From assembly GCF_900107835.1 (NCBI RefSeq), contig NZ_FNRG01000017.1, forward strand, positions 26,091-90,090: a stretch of DNA of 64,000 nucleotides, read 5' to 3'. This document shows, one piece after another, positions 45,880 through 55,489 of the stretch. The translations under genes were made by a program, and so were the position numbers. Below the pieces are notes generated by a model. It saw nothing but the letters and a program-made list of their open reading frames with translations, had not been told where the DNA came from and searched no databases. Each line of letters opens with the position of its first letter. The first letter of the stretch is position 1. The DNA is from Oribacterium sp. KHPX15 (GTDB taxonomy: Bacteria; Bacillota; Clostridia; Lachnospirales; Lachnospiraceae).

Positions 45880-46186
45880 TAATCTGGAAGTGTCTACTTT
45901 AAGTCCGGACTGTCTGAATTTATTCCATTGCTGTCTATTTTTATTCCATCGCTGTCAATTTCAATTCCATCAAGGGCAAAAACTGGCTAAAAATTGTCCT
46001 TGATTTTTGCACCGGTTTACTGGCTAAAATACGAATTGGTTTTATTTTTGTCAAAAACTTCGCTAAAGACTTTGTTTTTTTGTCATTTTTTGCATTTTTG
46101 CATTGTATTTTTGTCATATCTTTGTTTTTTTACATTGTATTTTTGTCACCACTACTTTATCATATTTTATACAAGGAGTAAAAACC

Positions 46187-47533
46187 ATGGAATTAAGAAG
46201 AAAAGTAAGTGAAGATATCAAAAAATGGTATAAATCAAATAATAAGGCACTGCTGATAAAAGGTGCCCGTCAGGTAGGCAAAACATATGTTGTCAGAAAT
46301 GTTCTGAAAGAGCTTGGAAATAAGTACTATGAAGTTAACCTGATAGAGTCTCCGGAAGCAATCGATGTGATCATGAAGACTACTGATATTGATGACTTTA
46401 TATTAGGATTATCTGCAATTAAAGATATGCCTTTAGTTAAGAAAGAAACTGTAATATTCATCGATGAGGTTCAAAAATGCAAAGAACTTGTTACACGAAT
46501 AAAGTTTCTGGTCGATGAAGGCAGCTTTAGATATATATTGAGTGGTTCTCTTTTAGGTGTAGAGCTTACAAATCTGGAATCTGCTCCTGTGGGATATATG
46601 ACAACTATTGATATGTTCCCGTTGGATTTTGAAGAATTCCTGCAGGTAACAAACATTACACAAAACATTATGGAACATCTTAGGGAATCTTTTTTTAAAA
46701 GAATGCCCATAATGGATACAGTACATTCAAAGTTAATGTCTCTGTTTCGACAATATCTTGTGGTCGGAGGGATGCCTGATGCAGTAAGTACATTTGCTGA
46801 AACGCGCAACCTGAATGATATAATACGAATTCACAATGATATCATAAATTTATACAAATTGGATTTTACACGTTATGAATCCGAAGATAAAAAACTTCAG
46901 CTTATAAACCTCTATGAAAAGATTCCGGCAGAGTTGCTAAAACAAAACAGAAGATATGTTGTGACAGACGTAAAAAAAGGACTTCGATTTGATCGTATTG
47001 AAGACTCCTTTTTATGGCTGAATAACTCAGGAGTTGCACATTCTGTTTATAACGCGACAGAACCAAGAGTTCCTTTGAAGGCAAATATTAAACAGAGTTT
47101 GTTTAAGCTGTATTTGTCCGATGTTGGAATGCTTACATCATTGTATGGGATGGATACAAAACGAAGAATCATTTCAAATGATCCCCACTTAAATGGTGGA
47201 GGAATATTTGAAAACGCGGTTGCTCAGGAATTAAAAAGTAAAGGATTTGATTTATATTATTATAATTCAAACAGACTTGGTGAGCTGGACTTTGTAATAG
47301 AGTATTTAGGTGGAAGCTTTCCGCTGGAAATAAAGAGTGGCAAGGATTATACCATTCACTCTGCCCTTAATAATTGTTTAGCAAATGAACAATATGAAAT
47401 GAATGAAGCGTTTGTTCTTGCGGACTGTAATATCTCTAGCGAAGATAAAATCACCTATATGCCTATATATATGACAATGTTTATAAATAATGCTTCTAAT
47501 GAAGATGTACTCTTAGAAAATATAACTTTTTAA
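46187..47533 (+). CDS. AAA ATPase with DUF4143 domain
   Basis: A 448-residue protein of the AAA_14/DUF4143 type. Walker A is GARQVGKTYVV, Walker B is TVIFIDEVQKC. The C-terminal DUF4143 has GGIFENAVAQELKSKGFDLYYY, LGELDFVIEY and LEIKSGKD, a nuclease-like D-E-x-K pattern. ATG 46187 has AAGGAG 8 nt upstream. These ATPases are common in accessory regions and their role is poorly understood. It ends at a shared terminator with jetD. Confidence 0.88.
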   Translation: MELRRKVSEDIKKWYKSNNKALLIKGARQVGKTYVVRNVLKELGNKYYEVNLIESPEAIDVIMKTTDIDDFILGLSAIKDMPLVKKETVIFIDEVQKCKELVTRIKFLVDEGSFRYILSGSLLGVELTNLESAPVGYMTTIDMFPLDFEEFLQVTNITQNIMEHLRESFFKRMPIMDTVHSKLMSLFRQYLVVGGMPDAVSTFAETRNLNDIIRIHNDIINLYKLDFTRYESEDKKLQLINLYEKIPAELLKQNRRYVVTDVKKGLRFDRIEDSFLWLNNSGVAHSVYNATEPRVPLKANIKQSLFKLYLSDVGMLTSLYGMDTKRRIISNDPHLNGGGIFENAVAQELKSKGFDLYYYNSNRLGELDFVIEYLGGSFPLEIKSGKDYTIHSALNNCLANEQYEMNEAFVLADCNISSEDKITYMPIYMTMFINNASNEDVLLENITF

Positions 47534-47570
47534 TAATTACGCTGATAATGAATAATTTGCGATCAATAGC

Positions 47571-47614
47571 AAGGAAGCAAAAAAGTACCTATGTGACTTT
47601 TTTGCTTCCTTTTA
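47571..47614. terminator. bidirectional terminator
   Basis: AAGGAAGCAAAAAAGT pairs with ACTTTTTTGCTTCCTTT, ending both the ATPase gene (plus) and jetD (minus). Confidence 0.9.
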
Positions 47615-47644
47615 ATAAAATGTAGATAATGGCGCAAATGTGGC

Positions 47645-49234
47645 TCATGAAATGTGTGGCACAGGTTGGAACTGGCTCATCCAGCTGATGATCTCCTGTT
47701 CCAATTTCAGGTTGTTTTCCAACATATAGCTTATAACATCTGTGTATTTGCCATAGGACAAGAGATTTTTCGCCTTTGTCCTGTCGTTTTCTTCAAGGTG
47801 CTTTCCGTAATCAGCATAGGTTTTTAGTTCATCAATTCCCATCCAAAGTGGGCTAATGTCTATGCCGGTTCCTCTACGCAGGCTTTCGAGAATATAAAAG
47901 CCGTCGGGATCGATATCTCCGAAATGGAGCCACTGCTTTTCGCATTCGTGATCCTGATATATTTTCTGAGGTTGCTTCTCCGTTTCTCGTTCCGCATATT
48001 TTTTATGCAGTTGCTTCTCGGCTTCCTGATCATTGTTTATCTTCTGAGAATTCTTATACCTCTCATCTTCCTGATCTTTGTATATCTTCTGTAAAAGCTT
48101 CTGTTTTACCGTATTATGATATCCACTTAGATAAATATAGAAACTATCATTTCTCGCGGGCAATCTGTTGAAGGATGTGAGATTTTCAACAGTTATAATC
48201 TTTTCCCCATAGATTTTAATCCTTTTCAGCTTTCGCAGGGTTTCCGATGAAAGGGCCAGAGGATGCTTACAACTCAAATGTAGTTTCTCGCCGGATCCAT
48301 CAAATCGTGGAGTTTCCGAAAGCCCCTGAGGATGCTCACAGCTTAGATGCATCTTTTCTCCGGAACCCTCAAACCACAGATCTCCATCGCCCTTCAGATA
48401 AACATAGGAGGGATTTGCAAACACCTGATATTCTTCAAGGATTATCTGCTGTTTCTCCCGTTCGTCCTCTATCTCATCCCAGGTTTCATTCTCCCATCTT
48501 TTGTCATATCGAGTCAAAAACCTGCACACACGGGTGCGGAATTGTTTTTCAAATGTCTTGCTGTCAGAAAGCACCATGATGGAAAGCTCCCGTTCCAGGA
48601 TATCCTTTTCATTTGTTATTAAAGCTTCTACCAGCTTAAGTACTTTGTCCGCTGTCTCCCGGTCAATGGAGCTGTGCCCGTCAAGAGATGCCTTTTTCCC
48701 GGATTCCAGGCGTTCCAGCTGCTCAGTCACGAAGATATCAATTATCGGGTGTGCGCCGAGCCAGCCTCTGTAGAATTCCTTTTCTGCCTCCCTGAGCTGA
48801 TCTTTGCTTTCACTCCCCAAAAGCTTGTAGTAAAAAGGCATTACCTCTACATTAGCCTTAATGGACTGTATCTCCCCATTTTTCCAGGAAAGAGTTACAA
48901 GCTCCACCCCATTTGACGACGAAAATTGTCTAGGCTTCTCCACATTTGCTGACAGAACGTCTTCAGGCTTATTTCCGTCTGCTTTAGAAAAATCTTCAGG
49001 TTTCCCCACACCTGCCGGCAGAAAATGCTCCAGCTCTTCCATTTCCTGGTGAAAATTCCGTAGTTCCCTCGGGTCAGCAAAATCGCTGTAATACTCGCGA
49101 AAGACAGCATCCGGGCGGATAACAAAGGACTGATTGACTTTATTTTCCCCGGAATAGGTTTTACTTCTTTCATATTTGTTCAGAAGAAGGCTCAGCACCT
49201 TCCTCTGATACTTCGTTATTTCTTTTTTCTGCAT
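47645..49234 (-). CDS. jetD: Wadjet protein JetD (TOPRIM-like nuclease)
   Basis: The nuclease subunit of the Wadjet anti-plasmid system, 529 residues. Its DUF3322/DUF2220-type parts include ITVENLTSFNRLPARND and LHFGDIDPDGFYILESLRRG, TOPRIM-like acidic positions (E in VENL, D-x-D in GDIDPDG). Three tandem-repeat expansions are visible: about 79-110 (KPEDFSKADGN, KPEDVLSANVE), 289-334 (GSGEKMHLSCEHP / GSGEKLHLSCKHP) and 383-435 (QKIYKDQEDERYKNS, QKINNDQEAEKQ, QKIYQDHECEKQ). Start at ATG 49234 with GAGG 6-7 nt upstream; the GTG at 49237 is in frame. Confidence 0.9.
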   Translation of the reverse strand: MQKKEITKYQRKVLSLLLNKYERSKTYSGENKVNQSFVIRPDAVFREYYSDFADPRELRNFHQEMEELEHFLPAGVGKPEDFSKADGNKPEDVLSANVEKPRQFSSSNGVELVTLSWKNGEIQSIKANVEVMPFYYKLLGSESKDQLREAEKEFYRGWLGAHPIIDIFVTEQLERLESGKKASLDGHSSIDRETADKVLKLVEALITNEKDILERELSIMVLSDSKTFEKQFRTRVCRFLTRYDKRWENETWDEIEDEREKQQIILEEYQVFANPSYVYLKGDGDLWFEGSGEKMHLSCEHPQGLSETPRFDGSGEKLHLSCKHPLALSSETLRKLKRIKIYGEKIITVENLTSFNRLPARNDSFYIYLSGYHNTVKQKLLQKIYKDQEDERYKNSQKINNDQEAEKQLHKKYAERETEKQPQKIYQDHECEKQWLHFGDIDPDGFYILESLRRGTGIDISPLWMGIDELKTYADYGKHLEENDRTKAKNLLSYGKYTDVISYMLENNLKLEQEIISWMSQFQPVPHIS

Positions 49235-49236
49235 CA

Positions 49237-49509
49237 CGATACCTCTGCAAGTCCTTCAACCACTCGGGTATACCGTCCCGACTCTACAAAACCCATTGTG
49301 CGGAACAGCTATAGGAGAATTCGGCCACGATACCTTCACAAGACCTTCAACCACTTGGGTATACCGTCCCGACTCTACAAAGCTCATTGTACGGAACAAC
49401 TATAGGAGACAACGTTTACGATACCTTCACAAGACCTTCAACCACATGTGTATATCTTCCCGACTCCACCAGGCTCACTGTGGAATGAATGTATGATCCA
49501 ATGCTTGCG
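49237..49509 (-). repeat. three 91-bp copies of the jetC 3' end
   Basis: CGATACC begins at 49237 or 49238, 49328 and 49419, exact 91-bp steps. The true copy ends jetC (..VESGRYTHVVEGLVKVS). The two extra copies lie after the stop and read MSFVESGRYTQVVEGLVKVS and MGFVESGRYTRVVEGLAEVS, the last running into the jetD start. Confidence 0.9.
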
Positions 49510-52500
49510 ATCTTCTCAGGCGGTGCAGCGTAAATTATCTGGAAGTTGTTTTCCTCGAAATACTGCACCATTTTCTCGATTCGTTCCTTTGATAATGCTG
49601 AGAATGCCTCATCAATGAAGCCGAGGCGCATGCAGCATTTGTCCTTGGGATAACACTGGAGAAGTGACGCTGCCAGAATGATAAAGTAGGGTGTCTGCTT
49701 TTCTCCGTTGCTGGCTGATCCCTGTTTCTTTGACAGTTCTGCCTGCATTTCCTCCTTGCCCTGACGGCTGGTTATCTCCATATCGTAGGTGAAGTAATTT
49801 CTGTAATCCGTGTACTCAGACTCATCTTCACTGTCAAGGATCAGGTCCATAAACTCTTTGATGTCACGTTCCATTTCCTCATCGTTACGGAGAGAGTTCA
49901 TATAAACCTCAGGATTATCCATGTAGGCATTGAGCTTATTGGAGATGCGGAAGAATACCTGTCTGTCGGGCTTTTCTTCCATAATAAATTTATAAGTATC
50001 GTTTCCGAAAGGTATCTTCCTGAGTTCCCGGTTAATGTTGTCCATTTCCTCTCTTGCGGCGGTAATCTTTTCCCTGATCTCCGCCACAAAGTCATTCATG
50101 AAGGCGCTTTCCAGCTTGCCTGCCTGTTCCTGAAGGCTTTCCGAAGCTCTTTCGATCTGAACATTGGCAAGATCCTGGTAAAGCCCACGATAATACACGA
50201 TAAATGCGGGACCTCTTCTGTTCATGTCTCCACCGGCGATACGGCAATAGGCTATCTGGATGTCCTCCATGTTTTTAACCAGGTTGTTCTCAACTTCGTT
50301 CCTGAGCTCGTTAAGACGCTTTTCAGTCACCACGATGGAGCGGCCGTTTCTTTCTCTGAGCTTTTCATACTCGGACAGCATTTCTTTCTTCAGCTCGAAA
50401 TGTTCACGCTCCAGCTCCAGATACTGGTTTTCAGCCACCTTCAGTTTGCCTGAAAGCTCGAACTGGTTCTTTTCCTCGTGTGCAGTTTCATTTTTATTGA
50501 CAATGATGTCCTGCTCCGCCTTTTGTCTGATGCTGTCTGCTGTCTTTACCGCAGCCTGAGCGGCCTCCTGCTCCTGAAGGATCGCCACGAAGTCAGGATT
50601 GTTCTTAAGATCGCTGAGGGCCTTTTCAAGCTCACGCTTCTTCTCTGACTGTTCAGCATGGAGCAAAGGTGCATTCATCTTATAGTGGTCTTCGTTGAGA
50701 TCAAGCTTTTCCAGTTCGTCCTTATGCTCCCTCAGGACTTTGAGTTCCTCTTCCTTATGCGCAAGCTCTTCCCGGAGCTGCTCCTCCTGTTTCTTCGCTT
50801 CCTTTAACTGTAGTTTTATGGCGTCCTGTCCGAAATATATCTTCGTTTTCCGGATATCCATGTTGGAAAATGCATAGCTTTTCGCAAGTCCGCCGTCCTC
50901 CATGAGACCGCCTTTGGGGAAATCATGAAGCTCCTCAAGGTCTTTGCAGAGGTGTATTCCGTTTAAAAGGTAGTTCACATACCTTCTGGCGTAAACATTA
51001 GGCACAGTAAGAATGCCGGCGGCGGAGCCTTCCTGAGCCTCCGTATCCGGAAGCTTATCAGTGATCACAACTGTGGCGGAGTAGTTTTTGGAATTGTGCA
51101 GCACCTCCATGGCACGGTGACAGTATTTCCCGTCCACTATGATGAAAAAGCGTTTTCTGCCAAGGAAGGTCTCTATGGCTCTCCGCCATTTGGGCTCCTT
51201 CACTTCGGATACAAGCTCGGCAAGGAAACGGACATCTGTGTCGATTCCGTCTTCTGCAAATGCTTTCTTAATTTCTGCTTTGGCCGCCTCTGCTTCCTTT
51301 GGATAGGTCATTACATTGTTTTCGAGCTGACGAATGGTTTTCGCAACCTCTATCTTCTCGTCCTGAAGCTCCTTAACCGCGTCACCAATGTGGACAAGAT
51401 CCGCAGATATCTTCTCCTTTTCCTGAGTAAGCTGAGTTTTAAGAGAGAAAAATGCAGATAGCTTCCTATCCGCTGCAATCTCAGGGTCGGAAAATGCTGT
51501 TCCCACCCTTCTGTCTTCCTCATTAAGCTCCGGCAGTGCCCAGTTAAGCAGTGCCCCGATCTGCTCCTCAAGTTTAGTGAGAGTTGCTATATCCTTTTCG
51601 AGATCAGTGAGATCACGGCTCATGTTCTCGATCTGATGCTCCAGGCCGCTTAGCTGTGACTGCATGTTCTGGAAGTCCTGGTTGCTTCTGCAGATGGTGA
51701 GACGCTCGTTGGCAGCATTGTAATCACGGAGCGCGATTTCATATTTGGCTTCCAGATCCTTCAGCTGCTTCCTTAAAAATTCGGCTCTCCGGATACTTTC
51801 CTCCTGCTGCTCACTTATGGCCACAGTATCCTGGTATCTGAACATCATACGGCGGACATTGTACCTGCGAAGCTTCTCTTCATATTCCTGCACTACCTTT
51901 TCAAGTTCTTCCAGTTTCTTTTTCCCCTGGCTCAAACGCTCATAAAGGGCTTTTATTTCTTCGAATTTCTGTCTCTGCTCCTTGAGATTTGCAAGTGACT
52001 GAATGTTTCCGGCGTCGAAAACGCAGTCCTGGATGAACTTGTCAATGTTATTCTCCGGGTTAAATGCCATCATTTTCATGATCTTCTGCCTATAGGTATG
52101 TACATCGGAGCGGAGTCCCAGGGTTCGGAGCAGCTGGCTTGTTCCTTCTTCTTTTCTTTTAAACTCGGAAGCCTTAATCAGTTTTCCATGGACGTGAAGT
52201 TCATTTTTCGGTGTTACATAAAGATTTCCGTCCTTGATTTCACAGAAATTTGCGTCTTCAAGACGGGCATCTCTTATTACAAACCAGTTCTGCATCTTAC
52301 ATTCTGTACAGTTGGGAGATTCCATGACCACCCCGCAAAGCTGATACTGTTCGTCCACAGGTGACCAGAACTCCATAACAATATAACTTATAACTGCTTT
52401 ATCTTTTCCACGAAGATACCTGCTGTCCCCATTGCTCCTTGTATCCCCGCGAACGTAGGCAAGGACACTTCTGTCACGATCCTTTGCTGCTGTATTGAAC

Positions 52501-52679
52501 TTGGTATTGCCGGTTAAGAGGAATGTCATGGCATCCAGTATGGTGGATTTGCCGGAACCATTGATACCGGTAATGAGCGTTGAGCCCTCAAGTCTGATAA
52601 TCTCCCTCTGAAATCTTGACCAGTTTATAAGTAAAAGCCTGGAGGCGGTTTTTCTGTTTAATGTTGTCTGTTCTTCCAT
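49416..52679 (-). CDS. jetC: Wadjet SMC-like ATPase JetC
   Basis: The MukB-like motor of Wadjet, 1087 residues, thought to extrude DNA loops and recognise small circular plasmids. Walker A is ITGINGSGKSTILDAMTFLL. Residues about 235-480 and 620-880 are long coiled coils, separated by a hinge-like segment (FLGRKRFFIIVDGKYCHRAM). The C-terminal head has MRLGFIDEAFSALSKERIEK (Walker B). ATG 52679 has GGAG 8 nt before it. It belongs to the operon jetA-jetB-jetC-jetD. Its 3' end is triplicated. Confidence 0.93.
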   Translation of the reverse strand: MEEQTTLNRKTASRLLLINWSRFQREIIRLEGSTLITGINGSGKSTILDAMTFLLTGNTKFNTAAKDRDRSVLAYVRGDTRSNGDSRYLRGKDKAVISYIVMEFWSPVDEQYQLCGVVMESPNCTECKMQNWFVIRDARLEDANFCEIKDGNLYVTPKNELHVHGKLIKASEFKRKEEGTSQLLRTLGLRSDVHTYRQKIMKMMAFNPENNIDKFIQDCVFDAGNIQSLANLKEQRQKFEEIKALYERLSQGKKKLEELEKVVQEYEEKLRRYNVRRMMFRYQDTVAISEQQEESIRRAEFLRKQLKDLEAKYEIALRDYNAANERLTICRSNQDFQNMQSQLSGLEHQIENMSRDLTDLEKDIATLTKLEEQIGALLNWALPELNEEDRRVGTAFSDPEIAADRKLSAFFSLKTQLTQEKEKISADLVHIGDAVKELQDEKIEVAKTIRQLENNVMTYPKEAEAAKAEIKKAFAEDGIDTDVRFLAELVSEVKEPKWRRAIETFLGRKRFFIIVDGKYCHRAMEVLHNSKNYSATVVITDKLPDTEAQEGSAAGILTVPNVYARRYVNYLLNGIHLCKDLEELHDFPKGGLMEDGGLAKSYAFSNMDIRKTKIYFGQDAIKLQLKEAKKQEEQLREELAHKEEELKVLREHKDELEKLDLNEDHYKMNAPLLHAEQSEKKRELEKALSDLKNNPDFVAILQEQEAAQAAVKTADSIRQKAEQDIIVNKNETAHEEKNQFELSGKLKVAENQYLELEREHFELKKEMLSEYEKLRERNGRSIVVTEKRLNELRNEVENNLVKNMEDIQIAYCRIAGGDMNRRGPAFIVYYRGLYQDLANVQIERASESLQEQAGKLESAFMNDFVAEIREKITAAREEMDNINRELRKIPFGNDTYKFIMEEKPDRQVFFRISNKLNAYMDNPEVYMNSLRNDEEMERDIKEFMDLILDSEDESEYTDYRNYFTYDMEITSRQGKEEMQAELSKKQGSASNGEKQTPYFIILAASLLQCYPKDKCCMRLGFIDEAFSALSKERIEKMVQYFEENNFQIIYAAPPEKIASIGSYIHSTVSLVESGRYTHVVEGLVKVS

Positions 52680-52886
52680 CACAATGTCTCCTAATAGATG
52701 CATTATTTTTGCTGTTAATTCCCGACCTACAGATGCAGATATAATTGACTTCCTCTTGTGAACATCAGTCCGTCAACTATTTGATCCGCTAAGGTCTGAA
52801 AAGTCTTATCGTGTTTCTCAAAACCTGCTGCAACCTTGTATAGCATCATATATCAGGTTTGAAAATTTCAAAAAAACCCGGAACCA

Positions 52887-53546
52887 CTAGACCATATCAT
52901 CTGTTTCGTCTTCTTCGTCCTCGCTGTTGAATCCTGATTTCCTTTGAAGCATTCTGTCTGTTGCATTCTTCAAAAATGTCTCAAACTCGTCATCGTTCAT
53001 GCAGTAAAGAAGCGACGGGAACAGTGCGATACGGCAGTCCGGATCTCCGACTTTTCCCACCACATCCAGGAGATTGTATTTCTTAAACAGCTTGAGGCTA
53101 TCGCTCATGGTTGTTTTATCGATGATATCCTTTACTCCGAATTTCTCCAGAGTGAAGTTGAGGTCCATTACCGAAATGAATATCTTTCGCGACATGGTGC
53201 CGGAATGGATCTTGTCATCATATATGGTCCAGATGGCACAGAGGAGGAGACTGTCTACCTTTCTAAGCATTAACCTGTTGGAGCCGACGCGCCCAAACTC
53301 GCCGCCTTCGTCCAGGTTTCTAAGCATTATCACGCCGTTTTCTCTGTCTACTATGAGGTCGAAACCGATGTAGCCGAGGTACAGGCTTAGAGCCTCTCTT
53401 TGGTTGGATACGAAATAGTAGAGCTTTTTGCTGTCTTCGTCCTTATCCCTGACGATAAAAGTTGTCCTCAGTAGTCTTCTTGCGGCTCTCTGAAACTGAT
53501 CCTTTTCACCGCCGGTAAACTCATCCCAATATTCTTGCATTTCCAT
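52887..53546 (-). CDS. jetB: Wadjet protein JetB (DUF4194, MukE-like)
   Basis: A 219-residue kite-like subunit binding the JetA kleisin. It reads LLRTTFIVRDKDEDSKKLYY, EALSLYLGYIGFDLIVDREN, and KVDSLLLCAIWTIYDDK, the usual DUF4194 layout, and ends in an acidic tail (SEDEEDETDDM). An unusually long 207-bp gap separates it from jetC and 161 bp from jetA; related operons typically have short or overlapping junctions. Confidence 0.9.
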   Translation of the reverse strand: MEMQEYWDEFTGGEKDQFQRAARRLLRTTFIVRDKDEDSKKLYYFVSNQREALSLYLGYIGFDLIVDRENGVIMLRNLDEGGEFGRVGSNRLMLRKVDSLLLCAIWTIYDDKIHSGTMSRKIFISVMDLNFTLEKFGVKDIIDKTTMSDSLKLFKKYNLLDVVGKVGDPDCRIALFPSLLYCMNDDEFETFLKNATDRMLQRKSGFNSEDEEDETDDMV

Positions 53547-53564
53547 TGCTGGTTCCCTTCTCTC

Positions 53565-53700
53565 TCACTAGCATTTGTTTTCCGCCATTTAGCACTGACA
53601 TACGAATACAAAGCTAATTAACTCATTTCATTATTTATCATCTATAGGCACATGTTCTTACGCCGCTCATCACTGACATATGAATGCCCATCTGACCGGC
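53565..53700. repeat. 78-bp imperfect tandem duplication between jetA and jetB
   Basis: CGCCATTTAGCACTGACAT (53583) and CGCCGCTCATCACTGACAT (53661) begin matching blocks 78 bp apart, followed by acGAAT / atGAAT. This spacer lengthens the jetA-jetB junction. Confidence 0.6.
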
Positions 53701-53707
53701 CTAAACA

Positions 53708-55315
53708 TTAGCCCTTTTTCTTTATTATGAACTTCCTAAGAACAAATTCGCCCTTGTCTTCATACTCCGGCTCCCGGTCCATGATAATGTCATAGCCGTT
53801 CTGATCGCCATAGGCCGCTGCCGATACTGCCGCCAGAACATCTCTTCTGCTGGCGAGAGGCAATTCCTCGCTTGTCATGGTTGTGCGCCCCTGAAGCTGC
53901 TGCTCGATATACTGCTTCATAAGTTCCCTGGCGTAGGGATTGTAGGCTTCCCGCTCCTGCAGCATACGGGCTCTTTCCCTGTCCTCTTCTGTCATTTCCT
54001 CATACAGGTCAACTGTGGCTTTTCGTATGGGCTGGGCTTTTCTCGGGTATCTGAGGGACTGGAGATCCAGAAATTCCTGAGAATCCATAGCAAATAATGA
54101 GGTCATCTCTTCGGGGATTTCTTCCTTCATTCCCAGGGATTCCATCTCCGTTGCGATATATTTCAAAACCTGCTCGACTTTTCCCCTGGCATCTGCTTCT
54201 TTATTCTGTATAAATCGTGCTCTTCCTATAGCTATGTCAAGGTAAAGGGTTATCTTATTTTTGATGTCTCTCAGGATCTCGTCATAATCCTGATTAAGGA
54301 ATCGGTTTGTGTTATCTATGAGGTCAATGACAAATTCTTCCGCTTCTGATTCATTTGGCAAGTCTTCTTCGTCAAAGCATCCGATGACAAGCAACTCGAA
54401 CAGCTCTTTGTTGGTTCTTAACTGCCTCAGCTTCTTATTGATGCTCTGCCTGTAGAGATGGATGTTTGACTGCTTTGTGAGGCGGGCATATTCATGTATG
54501 AAATTTCCGGTGGAATATTCCAGAAGATTGTTTGTCAGGCTTTCCAATGTCTCTTCATGCACCATCTGCTCGATGTATTTCTTCATATAAGTAGAAAGCC
54601 GTTTTAAAGATTTCGCCAGGGCTTTGGCATTTCTGTATACTGATTTCAATGCAAAGGCATAGGGGTTGTCCTGCCACTGATCTTTATTGTTGAGGGTGTT
54701 ATAGATATCAAAGATATAGCTTGCAAACTCGGCCTTTTCCGGGCGTTTCAGGTTCATCAGGAATTCAGCAAGCAGGACGCCCTGTTCGGTCATGATTATC
54801 TGACGTTCATAGGTTACATCATCTATTTCTTCTTCCAGCCAGCCTATGTTTGAATCCAGGAACTTGTAGATGATTCGGCTCGCGATGTCGTTGGGAGACT
54901 GGTCGACTGCATTTGCCTCTTGCTGCTTGTTTTTTCCGCGACCTTTGGAAACTGCATTCACAGCATCCTTTTTAACCCTTAGACCTTCACTTTTAATCTG
55001 TCCTTTTTTCTTATCTTGTCTTGAATCTTGTTTTGAATCATATCTTGTTTCTTGTCCTGAGGATTTGTTAACTGTAGTATCTGTATCAGCTTCATCCAAT
55101 GCCTTTATATGATTCTCAGCAATATAGATTGCTATGGCATCACGGATCCGGTCTCTGGGTATACGATAGGAAACTTCACGTTCGTATTCACGGAAGATAA
55201 GCTCCAGGCAGTCCGCATAGATTTGATTGTTACTGTTGCTGGCCAGCAGATTAAAGAAGCCGTTAGGCAATTGATTGAATAGATTATTTATTGTTGTCAT
55301 CTTGCGAAACCTCAT
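53708..55315 (-). CDS. jetA: Wadjet kleisin JetA
   Basis: A MukF-like kleisin of 535 residues. N-terminal FNQLPNGFFNLLASNSNNQI and DCLELIFREYEREVSYRIPR, middle EEEIDDVTYERQIIMTEQGV and C-terminal EEMTSLFAMDSQEFLDLQS fit JetA. About 65 charged, low-complexity residues (DNA 54890-55084; KSSGQETRYDSKQDSRQDKK) split the N-terminal domain after AENHIKALDEAD. ATG 55315 is chosen because AGGAG lies 8 nt upstream; other in-frame ATGs at 55333 and 55300 are less supported. Confidence 0.9.
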   Translation of the reverse strand: MRFRKMTTINNLFNQLPNGFFNLLASNSNNQIYADCLELIFREYEREVSYRIPRDRIRDAIAIYIAENHIKALDEADTDTTVNKSSGQETRYDSKQDSRQDKKKGQIKSEGLRVKKDAVNAVSKGRGKNKQQEANAVDQSPNDIASRIIYKFLDSNIGWLEEEIDDVTYERQIIMTEQGVLLAEFLMNLKRPEKAEFASYIFDIYNTLNNKDQWQDNPYAFALKSVYRNAKALAKSLKRLSTYMKKYIEQMVHEETLESLTNNLLEYSTGNFIHEYARLTKQSNIHLYRQSINKKLRQLRTNKELFELLVIGCFDEEDLPNESEAEEFVIDLIDNTNRFLNQDYDEILRDIKNKITLYLDIAIGRARFIQNKEADARGKVEQVLKYIATEMESLGMKEEIPEEMTSLFAMDSQEFLDLQSLRYPRKAQPIRKATVDLYEEMTEEDRERARMLQEREAYNPYARELMKQYIEQQLQGRTTMTSEELPLASRRDVLAAVSAAAYGDQNGYDIIMDREPEYEDKGEFVLRKFIIKKKG

Positions 55316-55414
55316 TTTTACTGCTCCTATCATAACAATTTTCTAACGGGTTATGAATAGTAAAGCAGATTCGGGTTGCATTTTTTTGCACATAGATATG
55401 TGTATTCTCGTGTA

Positions 55415-55443
55415 TTGAAAAACAGAAATTAAAAATATACAAT
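55415..55443 (+). promoter_or_regulatory. promoter of the AbrB/PIN module
   Basis: TTGAAA (55415-55420), 17 nt, TACAAT (55438-55443), 47 bp before the antitoxin ATG. TTCCCTAC/TCCCTAC direct repeats just downstream may be antitoxin contacts. Confidence 0.7.
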
Positions 55444-55489
55444 ATATGTAGGATTTCCCTACTTCCCTACTTTAAGGAGGATTAATTAT

